A stretch of 64,000 nucleotides of DNA from Jejubacter calystegiae (GTDB lineage: Bacteria; Pseudomonadota; Gammaproteobacteria; Enterobacterales; Enterobacteriaceae). The position numbers and the translations under genes were made by a program. Below the pieces are notes generated by a model. That model did not search any database and was not told where the DNA came from. It saw nothing but the letters and a program-made list of their open reading frames with translations. Shown here piece after piece: positions 48,528 to 57,045 of this stretch (positions are counted from its first letter, which is position 1; every line of letters begins with the position of its first letter). The DNA is taken from the NCBI RefSeq assembly GCF_005671395.1, contig NZ_CP040428.1, positions 3,596,001-3,660,000 on the forward strand. The letters run 5' to 3'.

Positions 48528-48543
48528 CTGTATTTATATACAG
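48528..48543. promoter_or_regulatory. LexA box (SOS operator) of umuDC
   Basis: CTGTATTTATATACAG fits the LexA consensus CTG-N10-CAG with an AT-rich centre. It lies 20 bp before the umuD start codon. Confidence 0.93.
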
Positions 48544-48562
48544 TATTTTATGGATGCCTGAC

Positions 48563-49000
48563 ATGAGCAGAGTTAACGTTGTCGATTGCCATGCCGATTT
48601 ACCCCTGCCGCTGTTTGCCAGCACCGTGGCCTGCGGCTTTCCCAGCCCGGCCCAGGACTACGTGGAAGCGCGTATCGATCTCAACCAGCTGGTGGTTCAG
48701 CGCCCCAGCGCTACCTACTTTGTTAAAACCGCCGGTGACTCGATGATTCAGGCCGGGATCGCCAGCGGCGATCTGCTGGTGGTGGATCGCTCCCTGACCG
48801 CCCGCCATGGCGATATTGTCATTGCCGCGCTGGACGGCGAATTTACCGTTAAAGAGCTGCAAACCCGCCCGCAGGTACGACTGGTGCCCCATAATCCCGA
48901 ATATCGCCCCATCGTTCCCGGCGAAGGGGAAAGCCTGGAGATCTTTGGGGTGGTCACCTGGGTTCTGAAAGCGGTTCATCAGCATGTACGCGCTGGTTGA
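48563..49000 (+). CDS. umuD: UmuD, SOS mutagenesis protein
   Basis: After RecA-assisted self-cleavage to UmuD' it joins UmuC to form DNA polymerase V. The start at 48563 places the cleavage site at Cys24-Gly25 ([14 protein letters not shown]), exactly as in E. coli. The catalytic Ser lies in [11 protein letters not shown] and the Lys in [10 protein letters not shown]. 145 residues. Upstream ATG codons at 48503 and 48554 would overlap the LexA box or lengthen the arm. It is controlled by LexA and overlaps umuC by 17 bp. Confidence 0.95.
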   Translation: MSRVNVVDCHADLPLPLFASTVACGFPSPAQDYVEARIDLNQLVVQRPSATYFVKTAGDSMIQAGIASGDLLVVDRSLTARHGDIVIAALDGEFTVKELQTRPQVRLVPHNPEYRPIVPGEGESLEIFGVVTWVLKAVHQHVRAG

Positions 49001-50237
49001 CGTTAACAGCTTCTACGCTGCCTGCGAGACGCTGTTTCGCCCCGATCTGAAAAACCGCCCGGTCATTGTGCTGAGTAATAACGACGGCTGCGTGGTGGCC
49101 CGTAATGCACAGGCAAAGCAGGCGGGTATCGCGCGCGGAGAGCCCTTTTTTAAGATTCGCCAGCGGGTGGAGCGTTACGGCGTTCAGGTGTTCAGCTCCA
49201 ACTACGCCCTGTATGCCGATATGTCGGCGCGGGTGATGGCGATTCTGGAAGGTTTTGCCCCGGCGGTAGAGTGTTATTCCATTGATGAAGCCTTTCTGGA
49301 TCTGAGCGGCGTGGCCGATCTCCATGCTCTGGGCTGTGAAATACGGCGCTGCATTAAGCGCGATACTGGTCTGACGGTGGGGGTGGGAATCGCGCCGAGT
49401 AAGACCCTGGCGAAACTGGCTAACCACGCCGCTAAGCGCTGGCCAGCCACCGGTGGCGTGGTGGATCTTTCGGATCCGGTGCGCCAGCGCAGGCTGCTGG
49501 CGATTATGCCCCCCGAAGAGGTCTGGGGCATCGGACGCCGTCTGGGACAGCGGATCCATACTATGGGTATCACCAGCGCTCTGGCGCTGGCGCAGAGCGA
49601 TCTCTGGTTTATCCGCAAAAATTTTAACGTGGTGCTGGAGCGCACGGTGCGTGAACTGCGCGGTGAATCCTGTCTGGCCTTTGAGGAGTTCGCTCCGGTG
49701 AAGCAGGAGATTATCAGCTCGCGCTCTTCTGCTGAGCGGCTGACGGAGTATGACCCGGTGCGCGAAGCGGTCTGCGCCTGGGCCGCCCGGGCGGCGGAGA
49801 AACTACGGGGAGAGCGCCAGTACTGCCGCTATGTGGCGACCTTTATCAAAAACAGCCCCCACGACAGGCACCAGGCTTACTACAGCAACAGTGCTGGCAT
49901 ACGGCTGCTGACGCCGACTCAGGACACCCGGGATATCACCGCTGCCGCGATTCGGGCGCTGGATGCGGTATGGAAACCGGGGCCGCGCTATCTGAAAGTG
50001 GGGGTGATGCTGGGCGACTTTTACAGCCGCGGCGTAGCGCAGCTTAATCTGTTCGACAGCTACGCTCCCAGAGCCAATGGCGAAAAGCTGATGCAGGCGC
50101 TGGACGCCATTAACCGCCAGGGAAGGGGGAAGATCTGGTTTGCCGGGCAGGGCACCGGCGAACGCTGGGCCATGAAGCGCGCCTTTCTTTCACCCTGCTA
50201 TACCACGCGCTATGGGGACCTGCCGGTGGCGGGCTGA
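48984..50237 (+). CDS. umuC: UmuC, Y-family translesion DNA polymerase V catalytic subunit
   Basis: Error-prone polymerase for damaged templates. Catalytic acidic residues are visible in [13 protein letters not shown] and [32 protein letters not shown] and the little-finger region follow, and QLNLFDSY is the beta-clamp-binding motif. 417 residues against 422 in E. coli. The 3' end overlaps the convergent AraC-family gene by 28 bp. Confidence 0.96.
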   Translation: MYALVDVNSFYAACETLFRPDLKNRPVIVLSNNDGCVVARNAQAKQAGIARGEPFFKIRQRVERYGVQVFSSNYALYADMSARVMAILEGFAPAVECYSIDEAFLDLSGVADLHALGCEIRRCIKRDTGLTVGVGIAPSKTLAKLANHAAKRWPATGGVVDLSDPVRQRRLLAIMPPEEVWGIGRRLGQRIHTMGITSALALAQSDLWFIRKNFNVVLERTVRELRGESCLAFEEFAPVKQEIISSRSSAERLTEYDPVREAVCAWAARAAEKLRGERQYCRYVATFIKNSPHDRHQAYYSNSAGIRLLTPTQDTRDITAAAIRALDAVWKPGPRYLKVGVMLGDFYSRGVAQLNLFDSYAPRANGEKLMQALDAINRQGRGKIWFAGQGTGERWAMKRAFLSPCYTTRYGDLPVAG

Positions 50238-51085
50238 TATTTTGATGGTTTTCTACTGTTTTTCTTAAATCGCAATGGAGTGGTGCCAGTCACCTGGCTA
50301 AAGCATTTGATAAAATAGGTCACATAGTTAAAGCCGGACTGTAACGCAATCTCTGACACCGCCAGCTCCGTCTGTTCAAGCAGATAACAGGCATATTTGA
50401 TCCGTCTGATAATGAGGTATTCCTGGAATGTGCTGCCGGTTTCTTTTCTGAACTGGCGGGAAATATGACTTCCAGACAGCGACAGGTGAGAGGCGAGCTC
50501 TTCCAGCGTAATGCCTGAACGGAAATGTTGATCAACATAGTGCATCATCCGGGATGACAGTAGGCCCGAAGATCCGGAATTGATAAATACACCATCTGGC
50601 AGAAGCTGTAGCAGATTGAGGATAAATAAAGCGATTACTTCGCCTTTACTGGTTGCCTCGTAATTTTCTGTCAGCGAATCGAGCAGGTGTGATATACGTA
50701 CCATGTTAGCAGAAAAATCGTAAATAGAGACTTTAGCGTTATCGGCGATCATCTCACTGTATAATTGCCAGGCGCTTTTGAAAGGACGAATAAAGGTCGC
50801 AATATATTCAGGGTCGACATGAATAATAGTTCGGGAATAATAATTGTTGATATCACTGTCGACCTTAACTTTATGAAGCTTGTTTTGTGGGAATATAAAC
50901 AACCTGCCAGGGCGAGCGGTAAACTTCTGATTATCGACAATAACTAGTCCGACGCCGGACTCAATATAGAGGATTTCAAGACACTGATGCCAGTGGAAAT
51001 AGTCGGCGCTGTTGCCTTCTACTCGCCTCAGTTCGGTATAAAGATCGTCATAGTGAATTAAATCGAGTAACGCGGTATTAGTCAT
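50210..51085 (-). CDS. AraC-family transcription regulator of the uronate locus
   Basis: Regulator of 291 residues from ATG 51085 (MTNTALLDLIHYDDLYTELR); a GTG three codons earlier is possible and neither has a clear ribosome site. The N-terminus is a cupin sugar-sensing domain (ADYFHWHQCLEILYIESG; PGRLFIFPQNKLHKVKV). The C-terminal 100 residues carry two HTH motifs (ITLEELASHLSLSGSHISRQ; SEIALQSGFNYVTYFIKCF). Divergent from the DUF2264 gene, so it very probably controls the four-gene locus. The ligand is unknown. The end overlaps umuC. Confidence 0.88.
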   Translation of the reverse strand: MTNTALLDLIHYDDLYTELRRVEGNSADYFHWHQCLEILYIESGVGLVIVDNQKFTARPGRLFIFPQNKLHKVKVDSDINNYYSRTIIHVDPEYIATFIRPFKSAWQLYSEMIADNAKVSIYDFSANMVRISHLLDSLTENYEATSKGEVIALFILNLLQLLPDGVFINSGSSGLLSSRMMHYVDQHFRSGITLEELASHLSLSGSHISRQFRKETGSTFQEYLIIRRIKYACYLLEQTELAVSEIALQSGFNYVTYFIKCFSQVTGTTPLRFKKNSRKPSKYQPATGRSP

Positions 51086-51185
51086 CACGGACACATCAAG
51101 ATAGTATAATTTCTGTGCATGATAGTGACGTTTCTGGCTGAAAAGTAATTTTTTAATGGCTGGTTAAAGGTTACAGAATCAGAAC

Positions 51186-51201
51186 TGTGATCGTGTTAAC
51201 A
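51186..51201. promoter_or_regulatory. CRP-like site upstream of the uronate locus
   Basis: TGTGATCGTGTTAACA matches TGTGA-N6-TCACA at 9 of 10 positions. It lies 82 bp before the DUF2264 start, in the gap shared with the AraC-type gene. Catabolite control would fit a sugar-use locus. Confidence 0.5.
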
Positions 51202-51282
51202 ATTTGTGACAGGTTTTGCCCATATTTTCCCCCTCCATAACGCTGCACGCTGCGCTTAATACCTGGAGAGAGAGGGGGAATA

Positions 51283-53127
51283 ATGGAACCGATGAAACCT
51301 GGTTGTCGCCAAACCGTAAAGCTGGAAACAAAGCAGGATGTCCAGCAGTGGTTTGAAACGCTGTTTTCTGCCGTCTGGCGTTACAGAGATTCGCATTCTG
51401 CGGGTATTTCTTTGGGTAATATTATTCCTGTATATGGTCGTCGAACGGCGGCAATGGAAAGTTTCTGCCGTCTGTTGTGGGGAGTATTTCCGGTAATTGC
51501 CGGAAAGAACGATCACTCAATGAATACGAGCGAAGTGTTTCGCTTGATTGCTCAGGGAACCGATCCCGGGCATGAACACTATTGGGGAGATCTGGTGGAT
51601 TTTGACCAGCGCTGCGTTGAAATGGCCGTTCTGGGGGTTGGGCTCGCGTTGGCTGGTGCGTCATTTAATCAGTATCTGTCCGCGCAGGAGACAGAAAACC
51701 TGGTGGCCTGGCTCCATCAACTACGTCGGGTCGAACTGCCTTGTAATAACTGGTCCTTCTTTCCCATCATGGTGGAAATGGGGCTCTGCCTGTCAGGGCA
51801 CTCCTGGTCCCGGCATATTATCGATAAATATTTTGCCAGAATCGACGACTATTATCTGGGTGAAGGCTGGTACAGCGATGGCCGTCAACGGCCCCGTGAT
51901 TATTACAATGCCATGGCGTTTCATTATTACGGTCTGTTGTATTCAAAATTGATGGCAGATCAGGATCCTACGCGATGTCAAATGCTTCGGGAGCGCGCTT
52001 CGATTTTTGCCCACGATTTTCTGCATATGTTTGCTGAAAACGGCGCAGCGATCCCCTTTGGCCGCAGTCTGACCTACCGATTTGCGCAGGTTGCATTCTG
52101 GAGTGCCGCCGCTTTTGCCGGGATTAACGGCGTGCCAGCGGGAGTGGTAAAGGGGCTGGTTCTGAGAAACTTCCGCTGGTGGGCGCAGCAGGAGATGACC
52201 GACCCGCGGGGAACGCTGACGGTGGGTTACAGCTATGCGAATGCGGCGATCGCTGAAGACTATAATGCGCCGGGCTCGCCTTACTGGTGTTGCAAGGCAT
52301 TTCTTATCCTGATACTTGATGAGGCTCACCCATTCTGGGAAACGCCGGAACAGACTCTACCTGTGGTCAGTCAGGTTGCCCGTCTGGCCCATACCGAACA
52401 ACTGGTCCATCATGACCGGAACAACCGTCATCACTATCTACTGAATGCCGGTCAGGTTGCGGCAAAAAATTATAATAATATGGAAAGTAAATATGGCAAA
52501 TTTGCCTATTCTTCGCTGCTTGGATTTAATCTGGAAAAAAGTCGCTTCGGTATTGAACTCAATGCCTGTGATTCAACGCTGCTATTATCTGAACAGGATG
52601 AATATTATCGGGGGCGCCGCGCTTCTTGCGAATCGGTAACGACGCAGGATTATATATTTACTCGCTGGTCACCCTGGTCTGATGTAGACATTAAAAGCTG
52701 GCTGATGCCGTTAATCTCGGGGCATCTTAGCATTCATTTTATTACCACCCAGCGGGCACTTGATAGCGTAGAGGGAGGATTTCCTGTGCCGTTATCAGAC
52801 GCTGGCCTTCCAGATAAAATGGGGCCGTTAGTCAATCGGGAGTTTGATTTATTTAGCCATATTATTGATATCTCTCCTGGTTGTACCAGGGATCGTGATG
52901 TGGTTGTTTCACCACCAGCCAGTAATATTATTTATCCTGGGAGTAGCGGTGTGCCGGTACTCAGAAAGGCATTGAGTCCAGGAGTCCACATTTTAGTTGC
53001 ATGGGTTCAGGCCGGTCAGGGAAATGTTCATAATATCGATGGATTACCTGAGATAAGAATTAATCAAAAAAAGTTATTGGTCGTTACAAATAATGCTGTG
53101 CATGAATTAAATATCTATGATGAATAA
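51283..53127 (+). CDS. DUF2264 family protein, probable carbohydrate-active enzyme
   Basis: Protein of 614 residues with a clear DUF2264 N-terminal domain (about 20-390): helical repeats with conserved aromatic/acidic motifs ELPCNNWSFFPIMVEMGL, YYLGEGWYSDGRQRPRDYYN, AIPFGRSLTYRFAQVAFWSA and APGSPYWCCKAFLIL. The C-terminal 210 residues look beta-rich. Such an alpha-barrel plus beta-sandwich layout recalls polysaccharide lyases and related hydrolases (inference). No signal peptide, so it should act in the cytoplasm on imported sugars. AGAGGGGG precedes the ATG. Its stop overlaps the next start (TAATG). Confidence 0.8.
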   Translation: MEPMKPGCRQTVKLETKQDVQQWFETLFSAVWRYRDSHSAGISLGNIIPVYGRRTAAMESFCRLLWGVFPVIAGKNDHSMNTSEVFRLIAQGTDPGHEHYWGDLVDFDQRCVEMAVLGVGLALAGASFNQYLSAQETENLVAWLHQLRRVELPCNNWSFFPIMVEMGLCLSGHSWSRHIIDKYFARIDDYYLGEGWYSDGRQRPRDYYNAMAFHYYGLLYSKLMADQDPTRCQMLRERASIFAHDFLHMFAENGAAIPFGRSLTYRFAQVAFWSAAAFAGINGVPAGVVKGLVLRNFRWWAQQEMTDPRGTLTVGYSYANAAIAEDYNAPGSPYWCCKAFLILILDEAHPFWETPEQTLPVVSQVARLAHTEQLVHHDRNNRHHYLLNAGQVAAKNYNNMESKYGKFAYSSLLGFNLEKSRFGIELNACDSTLLLSEQDEYYRGRRASCESVTTQDYIFTRWSPWSDVDIKSWLMPLISGHLSIHFITTQRALDSVEGGFPVPLSDAGLPDKMGPLVNREFDLFSHIIDISPGCTRDRDVVVSPPASNIIYPGSSGVPVLRKALSPGVHILVAWVQAGQGNVHNIDGLPEIRINQKKLLVVTNNAVHELNIYDE

Positions 53128-54398
53128 TGGTGAATGTCATGGGCATTAATAATCAAAGCGATTATATAAAAATAAGCGCTTTTATGTTTCTCTATTTTGT
53201 TGTCTGGACAATGAGTTTTAGCCTGTATGCTATCTGGTTGGGCCAGCATGCCACTCTGACCAGCGCTGAAATTGGTGCGGTATTTGGTGTCAATGGCGCA
53301 TTTGCCGTAGTATTAAAACCGGTGTACGGCTATATCACGGATAAATTGGGTATGAAGAAATACCTGCTTTATTTTGTGGCAGTGATGTCATCTCTGCTGA
53401 TGCCCTTTTTTAGTTATGTTTACCACCCGCTGCTTGTGAATGATTTCTATACAGGAGTGGTGGTGGGAGCGCTGTACCTGAGTCTTGCCTGGTATGCGGG
53501 GATTGGCGTGTCGGAATCCTACTGCGATCGTTTTGGGCGCCTCAAAGGGTTTGAGTTTGGCCGGATCCGTATGTGGGGCTCCTGTGGCGCTGCTGTTACG
53601 GCATCCTTCGCTGGTATTCTGTTTAATGTCTCACCGGTGATTAACTTTACTATCAGTAGCATCATGTCTCTGGTGATGTTGGCTCTGCTCATCAGCATCA
53701 GGATCCCTGCTTCTGATAATCTTGAAAATGCCGTAGTGCCTAAAAAGAAAATCAATCTGTCTGATGTCCGCGATCTGTTAACTCAGGGGGAATTCTGGCG
53801 CTTCTGTTTCTATGTTGCGGGAATCGTCTGGATAATGCATATCGCCGAGCAGCAGTTTCCTCGCTATTTTGTCTCATTCTTTAACGGAAATAAACAGGGG
53901 ACCTCCTGGTACGGTTATCTGAGTACCGTACAGGCAATTGTGGAGTTTGTCTCAATGATGACGGTTCCCTGGCTGGTCAACCGAATAGGTCCCTATAAAA
54001 CCCTGATTGCTGCCGGTTTGCTTATCGGTGCCCGTCTGGTTATTTCCGGATTTGCAACCAGTGCGTTGATGATTGCCTTTATCAAGCCGTTTTATGGACT
54101 GGAAAATGCTATGTTGCTGATTGCGGTTTTTAAATATATTGCCGATAACTTTGATAAGCGTGTCAACTCAACTATGTATTTGATTGGTTATCAGTGTTTT
54201 ATTTATGTTGGCACTATCTTTGTTTCAGCACCAATTGGCGCGCTTTACGACAAAATAGGCTTTAGTCAATCCTATTTTATTATGGGGGGGATTATCATCG
54301 TTTTCAGTCTCGTTTCGGCTTTTGTCCTTAGAAATGAAAAGCGAAAAGGGGGCAGGAAATTAATCTCTGCAACCCATCCACTCCAGCAAGGAAAATAA
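53127..54398 (+). CDS. MFS oligosaccharide:proton symporter (LacY-like family)
   Basis: Twelve-helix transporter of 423 residues resembling the oligosaccharide:H+ symporters (LacY, RafB, CscB). Typical parts are FGVNGAFAVVLKPVYGYITD with KLGMKKYLLYF, CDRFGRLKGFEFGRIRMWGS and the late STMYLIGYQCFIYVGTIFVS. Position between the DUF2264 and GH88 genes points to uptake of a uronate-containing oligosaccharide from the periplasm. Start codon overlaps the preceding stop by 1 bp. Confidence 0.85.
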   Translation: MVNVMGINNQSDYIKISAFMFLYFVVWTMSFSLYAIWLGQHATLTSAEIGAVFGVNGAFAVVLKPVYGYITDKLGMKKYLLYFVAVMSSLLMPFFSYVYHPLLVNDFYTGVVVGALYLSLAWYAGIGVSESYCDRFGRLKGFEFGRIRMWGSCGAAVTASFAGILFNVSPVINFTISSIMSLVMLALLISIRIPASDNLENAVVPKKKINLSDVRDLLTQGEFWRFCFYVAGIVWIMHIAEQQFPRYFVSFFNGNKQGTSWYGYLSTVQAIVEFVSMMTVPWLVNRIGPYKTLIAAGLLIGARLVISGFATSALMIAFIKPFYGLENAMLLIAVFKYIADNFDKRVNSTMYLIGYQCFIYVGTIFVSAPIGALYDKIGFSQSYFIMGGIIIVFSLVSAFVLRNEKRKGGRKLISATHPLQQGK

Positions 54399-54415
54399 TC
54401 CGACAGGAATCTGAT

Positions 54416-55573
54416 ATGTATATCTATGACGAAAACTCCCGCCAGGCACTAGATGAACAGATAATAGATGAATTAATCACCAGAGCCTGCGCCAAACTGA
54501 AATATCAGCTGCGAAGCTTCGCAAATCAGTATCCTGCGGCCTGTAGTGTTGATGGACAATATCCACTGACACCCAACACCGACTGGACGACAGGATTCTG
54601 GAGTGGGATAACCGGGCTGGCATGGAAACTGAGCGGTGATAGCTTCTATGCCAGTCAACTGGCGCAGCAGGTTGACAGTTTTCGTTCCCGACTCGCCATT
54701 CGGCATGAGCTGGATACGCACGATCTTGGCTTCCTCTATTCACTCTCTTGCGTGAACGCATGGCGCTTTATGGGGAATCAGGACGCGCGGAAAGCGGCGC
54801 TTGGCGCGGCGGATCTGCTGATTGCACGCTATTTGCCGACGGCCGGAATTATTCAGGCCTGGGGGAATCTTGACGATCCGGAGCAGCGCGGGCGGATGAT
54901 TATCGACTGCCTGATGAACCTGCCTTTGCTGTACTGGGCAACAAAAGAGACTGGAGATGCGGGCTATGCGGCCTGTGCCCGTAGTCATGCCAGACAGGCC
55001 ATGAACTATCTGATGCGTAGTGATTATTCGACGTATCACACCTTTTATATGGATGCTGGCACCGGCGCGCCGCTAAGAGGAGGAACTCATCAGGGATTTG
55101 CCGACGATTCATGCTGGGCCCGCGGTCAGGCATGGGCTATCTATGGCTTCGCGCTGAGCTATCGGGAAACCGGAGATTCGCGATTTCTACAGGCAGCGAT
55201 CAATGCTGCCCGATATTTTCTTTGCCATTTACCTGAAGACCAGATCTGCTACTGGGATCTGTCGCTGACTGCCCCCGATACGCCAAAGGATAGTTCCGCT
55301 GCTGTTATAGCCGTCTGTGGATTGCTGGAGCTGGTCAATTTTCTTTCAATCCTTGACCCACAAAGAGAGCAGTTTATCCGTCAGGCACTGAATATCACGA
55401 CGGAACTTATTCATCACTATTTTGATGGCAGGTCAGACGCCAGTGGCTATCTGAAACATGCTGTTTATAATCTGAATAAAGAACGTGGGGTCGATGAATA
55501 TAGCATTTGGGGGGATTATTTCTTTTTTGAACTGCTTTCCCGTCTAAAGAATCCACTTAATCGCTACTGGTAA
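54416..55573 (+). CDS. GH88 unsaturated glucuronyl hydrolase
   Basis: Removes the 4,5-unsaturated uronic acid left at the non-reducing end by polysaccharide lyases, using hydration of the double bond. 385 residues, no signal peptide, so cytoplasmic. The alpha6/alpha6-barrel family motifs are TDWTTGFWSGITGLAWKLSG, ELDTHDLGFLYSLSCVNAW (first key Asp), RGRMIIDCLMNLPLLYWA (second key Asp), GGTHQGFADDSCWARGQAWA and APDTPKDSSAAVIAVCGL. It starts 18 bp after the symporter gene. The natural substrate (glycosaminoglycan, gellan or other unsaturated disaccharide) is not determined. Confidence 0.9.
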   Translation: MYIYDENSRQALDEQIIDELITRACAKLKYQLRSFANQYPAACSVDGQYPLTPNTDWTTGFWSGITGLAWKLSGDSFYASQLAQQVDSFRSRLAIRHELDTHDLGFLYSLSCVNAWRFMGNQDARKAALGAADLLIARYLPTAGIIQAWGNLDDPEQRGRMIIDCLMNLPLLYWATKETGDAGYAACARSHARQAMNYLMRSDYSTYHTFYMDAGTGAPLRGGTHQGFADDSCWARGQAWAIYGFALSYRETGDSRFLQAAINAARYFLCHLPEDQICYWDLSLTAPDTPKDSSAAVIAVCGLLELVNFLSILDPQREQFIRQALNITTELIHHYFDGRSDASGYLKHAVYNLNKERGVDEYSIWGDYFFFELLSRLKNPLNRYW

Positions 55574-55585
55574 TTAATAATAAAA

Positions 55586-55612
55586 ATACCGGCATTAATA
55601 CAATGCCGGTAT
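55586..55612. repeat. Perfect 11-bp inverted repeat ahead of the porin gene
   Basis: ATACCGGCATT-AATAC-AATGCCGGTAT between the GH88 stop (55573) and the porin start (55624). There is no T run on either side, so it is more likely an mRNA stabiliser, processing site or regulator site than a terminator. It ends 11 bp before the porin start and could mask its ribosome site (CAGGG). Confidence 0.7.
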
Positions 55613-55623
55613 CAGGGTGCATT

Positions 55624-56319
55624 ATGAAAATGTATGGGGTTATTATTTATTGCTCTTTGTTTTTTATCTGTTGGCCTGTTTATGGAGTGGGGTATATTGA
55701 AGTTCGGGAAGCATGGGACAGTGCCTCTAAAGAGCATCAGTTTAAGCTGGGCGCTGGTTATCATTTCCGGAATGGTGCCGGCCTGCTTTATCAAACAACA
55801 TATAATACCGGGAAAAATCTCGACCAGCTTGAACATAGTTTTGATGAAATAGAAGGGTGGTATCCGCTGTGGAAAATGACAGATGCGCTAACATTATATG
55901 CTGGCGGTCTGATCAATTCGACCAGCTCAGGTTCAACAACCGCACCTTATATCCAGTTCGGTTATCTTGTTAGTCCTGACTTCGCTGTCGCCTTTAAATA
56001 TCGCTATAACCATATGAACTATCAGACCCGTAACCTTTCCGGGATTATGGATTACAACGACAGTCATCAGTTTATTGCGGTGGCAAACTATAAAATAAAT
56101 GAAGTGTTAAATTATGAATTTGAACCAGATTTATATATTAATAGCGGCGAATATCACCGTAAGAATGGTAAAGGTCACAGTTGGGAACTGAATCATAAAG
56201 TTACATGGAAGATGAGCAACACCTGGCGGCCATTTATACAGCTTTCCTGGCTGGACAGGGATGCGGGTAATCATGCCGAACGCTACCGCATCCGATTGGG
56301 TATACGCTATTACCTGTGA
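55624..56319 (+). CDS. KdgM-family oligosaccharide-specific outer-membrane porin
   Basis: Small monomeric beta-barrel porin for acidic oligosaccharides (KdgM/NanC type). The start at 55624 gives the signal peptide MKMYGVIIYCSLFFICWPVY with cleavage after VYG; 231 residues. The mature protein begins VGYIEVREAWDSASKEHQFK and shows alternating strands. Examples are FRNGAGLLYQTTY, DEIEGWYPLWKMTDALTLYA and QFGYLVSPDFAVAFKYRYN; it ends IRLGIRYYL with a C-terminal aromatic/Leu strand. It completes the locus: porin, symporter, GH88 and DUF2264. Confidence 0.88.
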   Translation: MKMYGVIIYCSLFFICWPVYGVGYIEVREAWDSASKEHQFKLGAGYHFRNGAGLLYQTTYNTGKNLDQLEHSFDEIEGWYPLWKMTDALTLYAGGLINSTSSGSTTAPYIQFGYLVSPDFAVAFKYRYNHMNYQTRNLSGIMDYNDSHQFIAVANYKINEVLNYEFEPDLYINSGEYHRKNGKGHSWELNHKVTWKMSNTWRPFIQLSWLDRDAGNHAERYRIRLGIRYYL

Positions 56320-56364
56320 GTCGGGCTGGTCATTACCACCCAGCGAGGTATCCGGTAACGATTG

Positions 56365-56931
56365 TCAGCCATCAACCAATAGCGCATCAACCAGGGTTTC
56401 AATTCGGGCGCGATCCGGCTGTTCGGAGGCGAACAGCAGCCGGTAGATCAGCGGCGCCACCAGGCGATCGAGGATCGCATCCCCTTCAGGAACCGATTCG
56501 CCGCGGGTCAGCGCGCGCTGCCTGATAATCTCGACCTGCTCCAGGGTGTAGGTGGTGCACTGCACCCGGTTCTGCGGCTTATCCACCGCCAGAACGGTGC
56601 GCAGCATATTACGACCCGGCACTGAGGAGACCTCCTCAATATACTGCTCTATCCAGGCGATCAGATCGGCCCTGAAGCTACCGTGCTCTTCCGGATCGCG
56701 GTCCGGACGCAGATTTTCCACCGCAACATCCGACAGCAGCTCCGCCAGGGTACCCCAGCGGCGATAAATGGTGGAGGGGGTGACGCCCGCCCGTCCGGCA
56801 ATGACCGGGATAGTGAGCTGCTGTGCATCGCCCTGGGCCTGGATGTCACGTACGGCCCGGTGGACGGCGGCCTGCACCAGCGCGCTGCGCCCGCCTGGTC
56901 GTGGTCCCGGGCGGCTTTTTTTATCTTCCAT
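56365..56931 (-). CDS. TetR-family repressor
   Basis: Repressor of 188 residues. The N-terminal HTH is ALVQAAVHRAVRDIQAQG then ITPSTIYRRWGTLAELLSDV-like (AGVTPSTIYRRWGTLAELL). The C-terminal part is a TetR ligand-binding domain. Divergent from an MFS gene, with two matching operator candidates in the 114-bp gap. The ligand is probably a substrate of that transporter. Confidence 0.88.
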   Translation of the reverse strand: MEDKKSRPGPRPGGRSALVQAAVHRAVRDIQAQGDAQQLTIPVIAGRAGVTPSTIYRRWGTLAELLSDVAVENLRPDRDPEEHGSFRADLIAWIEQYIEEVSSVPGRNMLRTVLAVDKPQNRVQCTTYTLEQVEIIRQRALTRGESVPEGDAILDRLVAPLIYRLLFASEQPDRARIETLVDALLVDG

Positions 56932-56966
56932 TCAGATCCTCTGACAAACGCTAAAAAATGACTATT

Positions 56967-56979
56967 GCAAATAAATTGC
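56967..56979. promoter_or_regulatory. TetR operator candidate 1
   Basis: GCAAATAAATTGC, a 13-bp sequence with GCAA/TTGC arms, repeated exactly at 57011. It is 35 bp from the tetR start. Confidence 0.65.
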
Positions 56980-57010
56980 GTTAGTGGGATAGTCCCGGCT
57001 AACCACAATC

Positions 57011-57023
57011 GCAAATAAATTGC
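57011..57023. promoter_or_regulatory. TetR operator candidate 2
   Basis: Second exact copy of GCAAATAAATTGC, 44 bp from the first and 22 bp before the MFS gene. Twin sites would repress both divergent promoters. Confidence 0.65.
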
Positions 57024-57045
57024 TTTTATCAGAGGTCATATCGTG

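Noticed and set aside
48503-48562. Upstream start for umuD
   Set aside because: It would place the LexA box inside the coding sequence and shift the cleavage site away from Cys24-Gly25.
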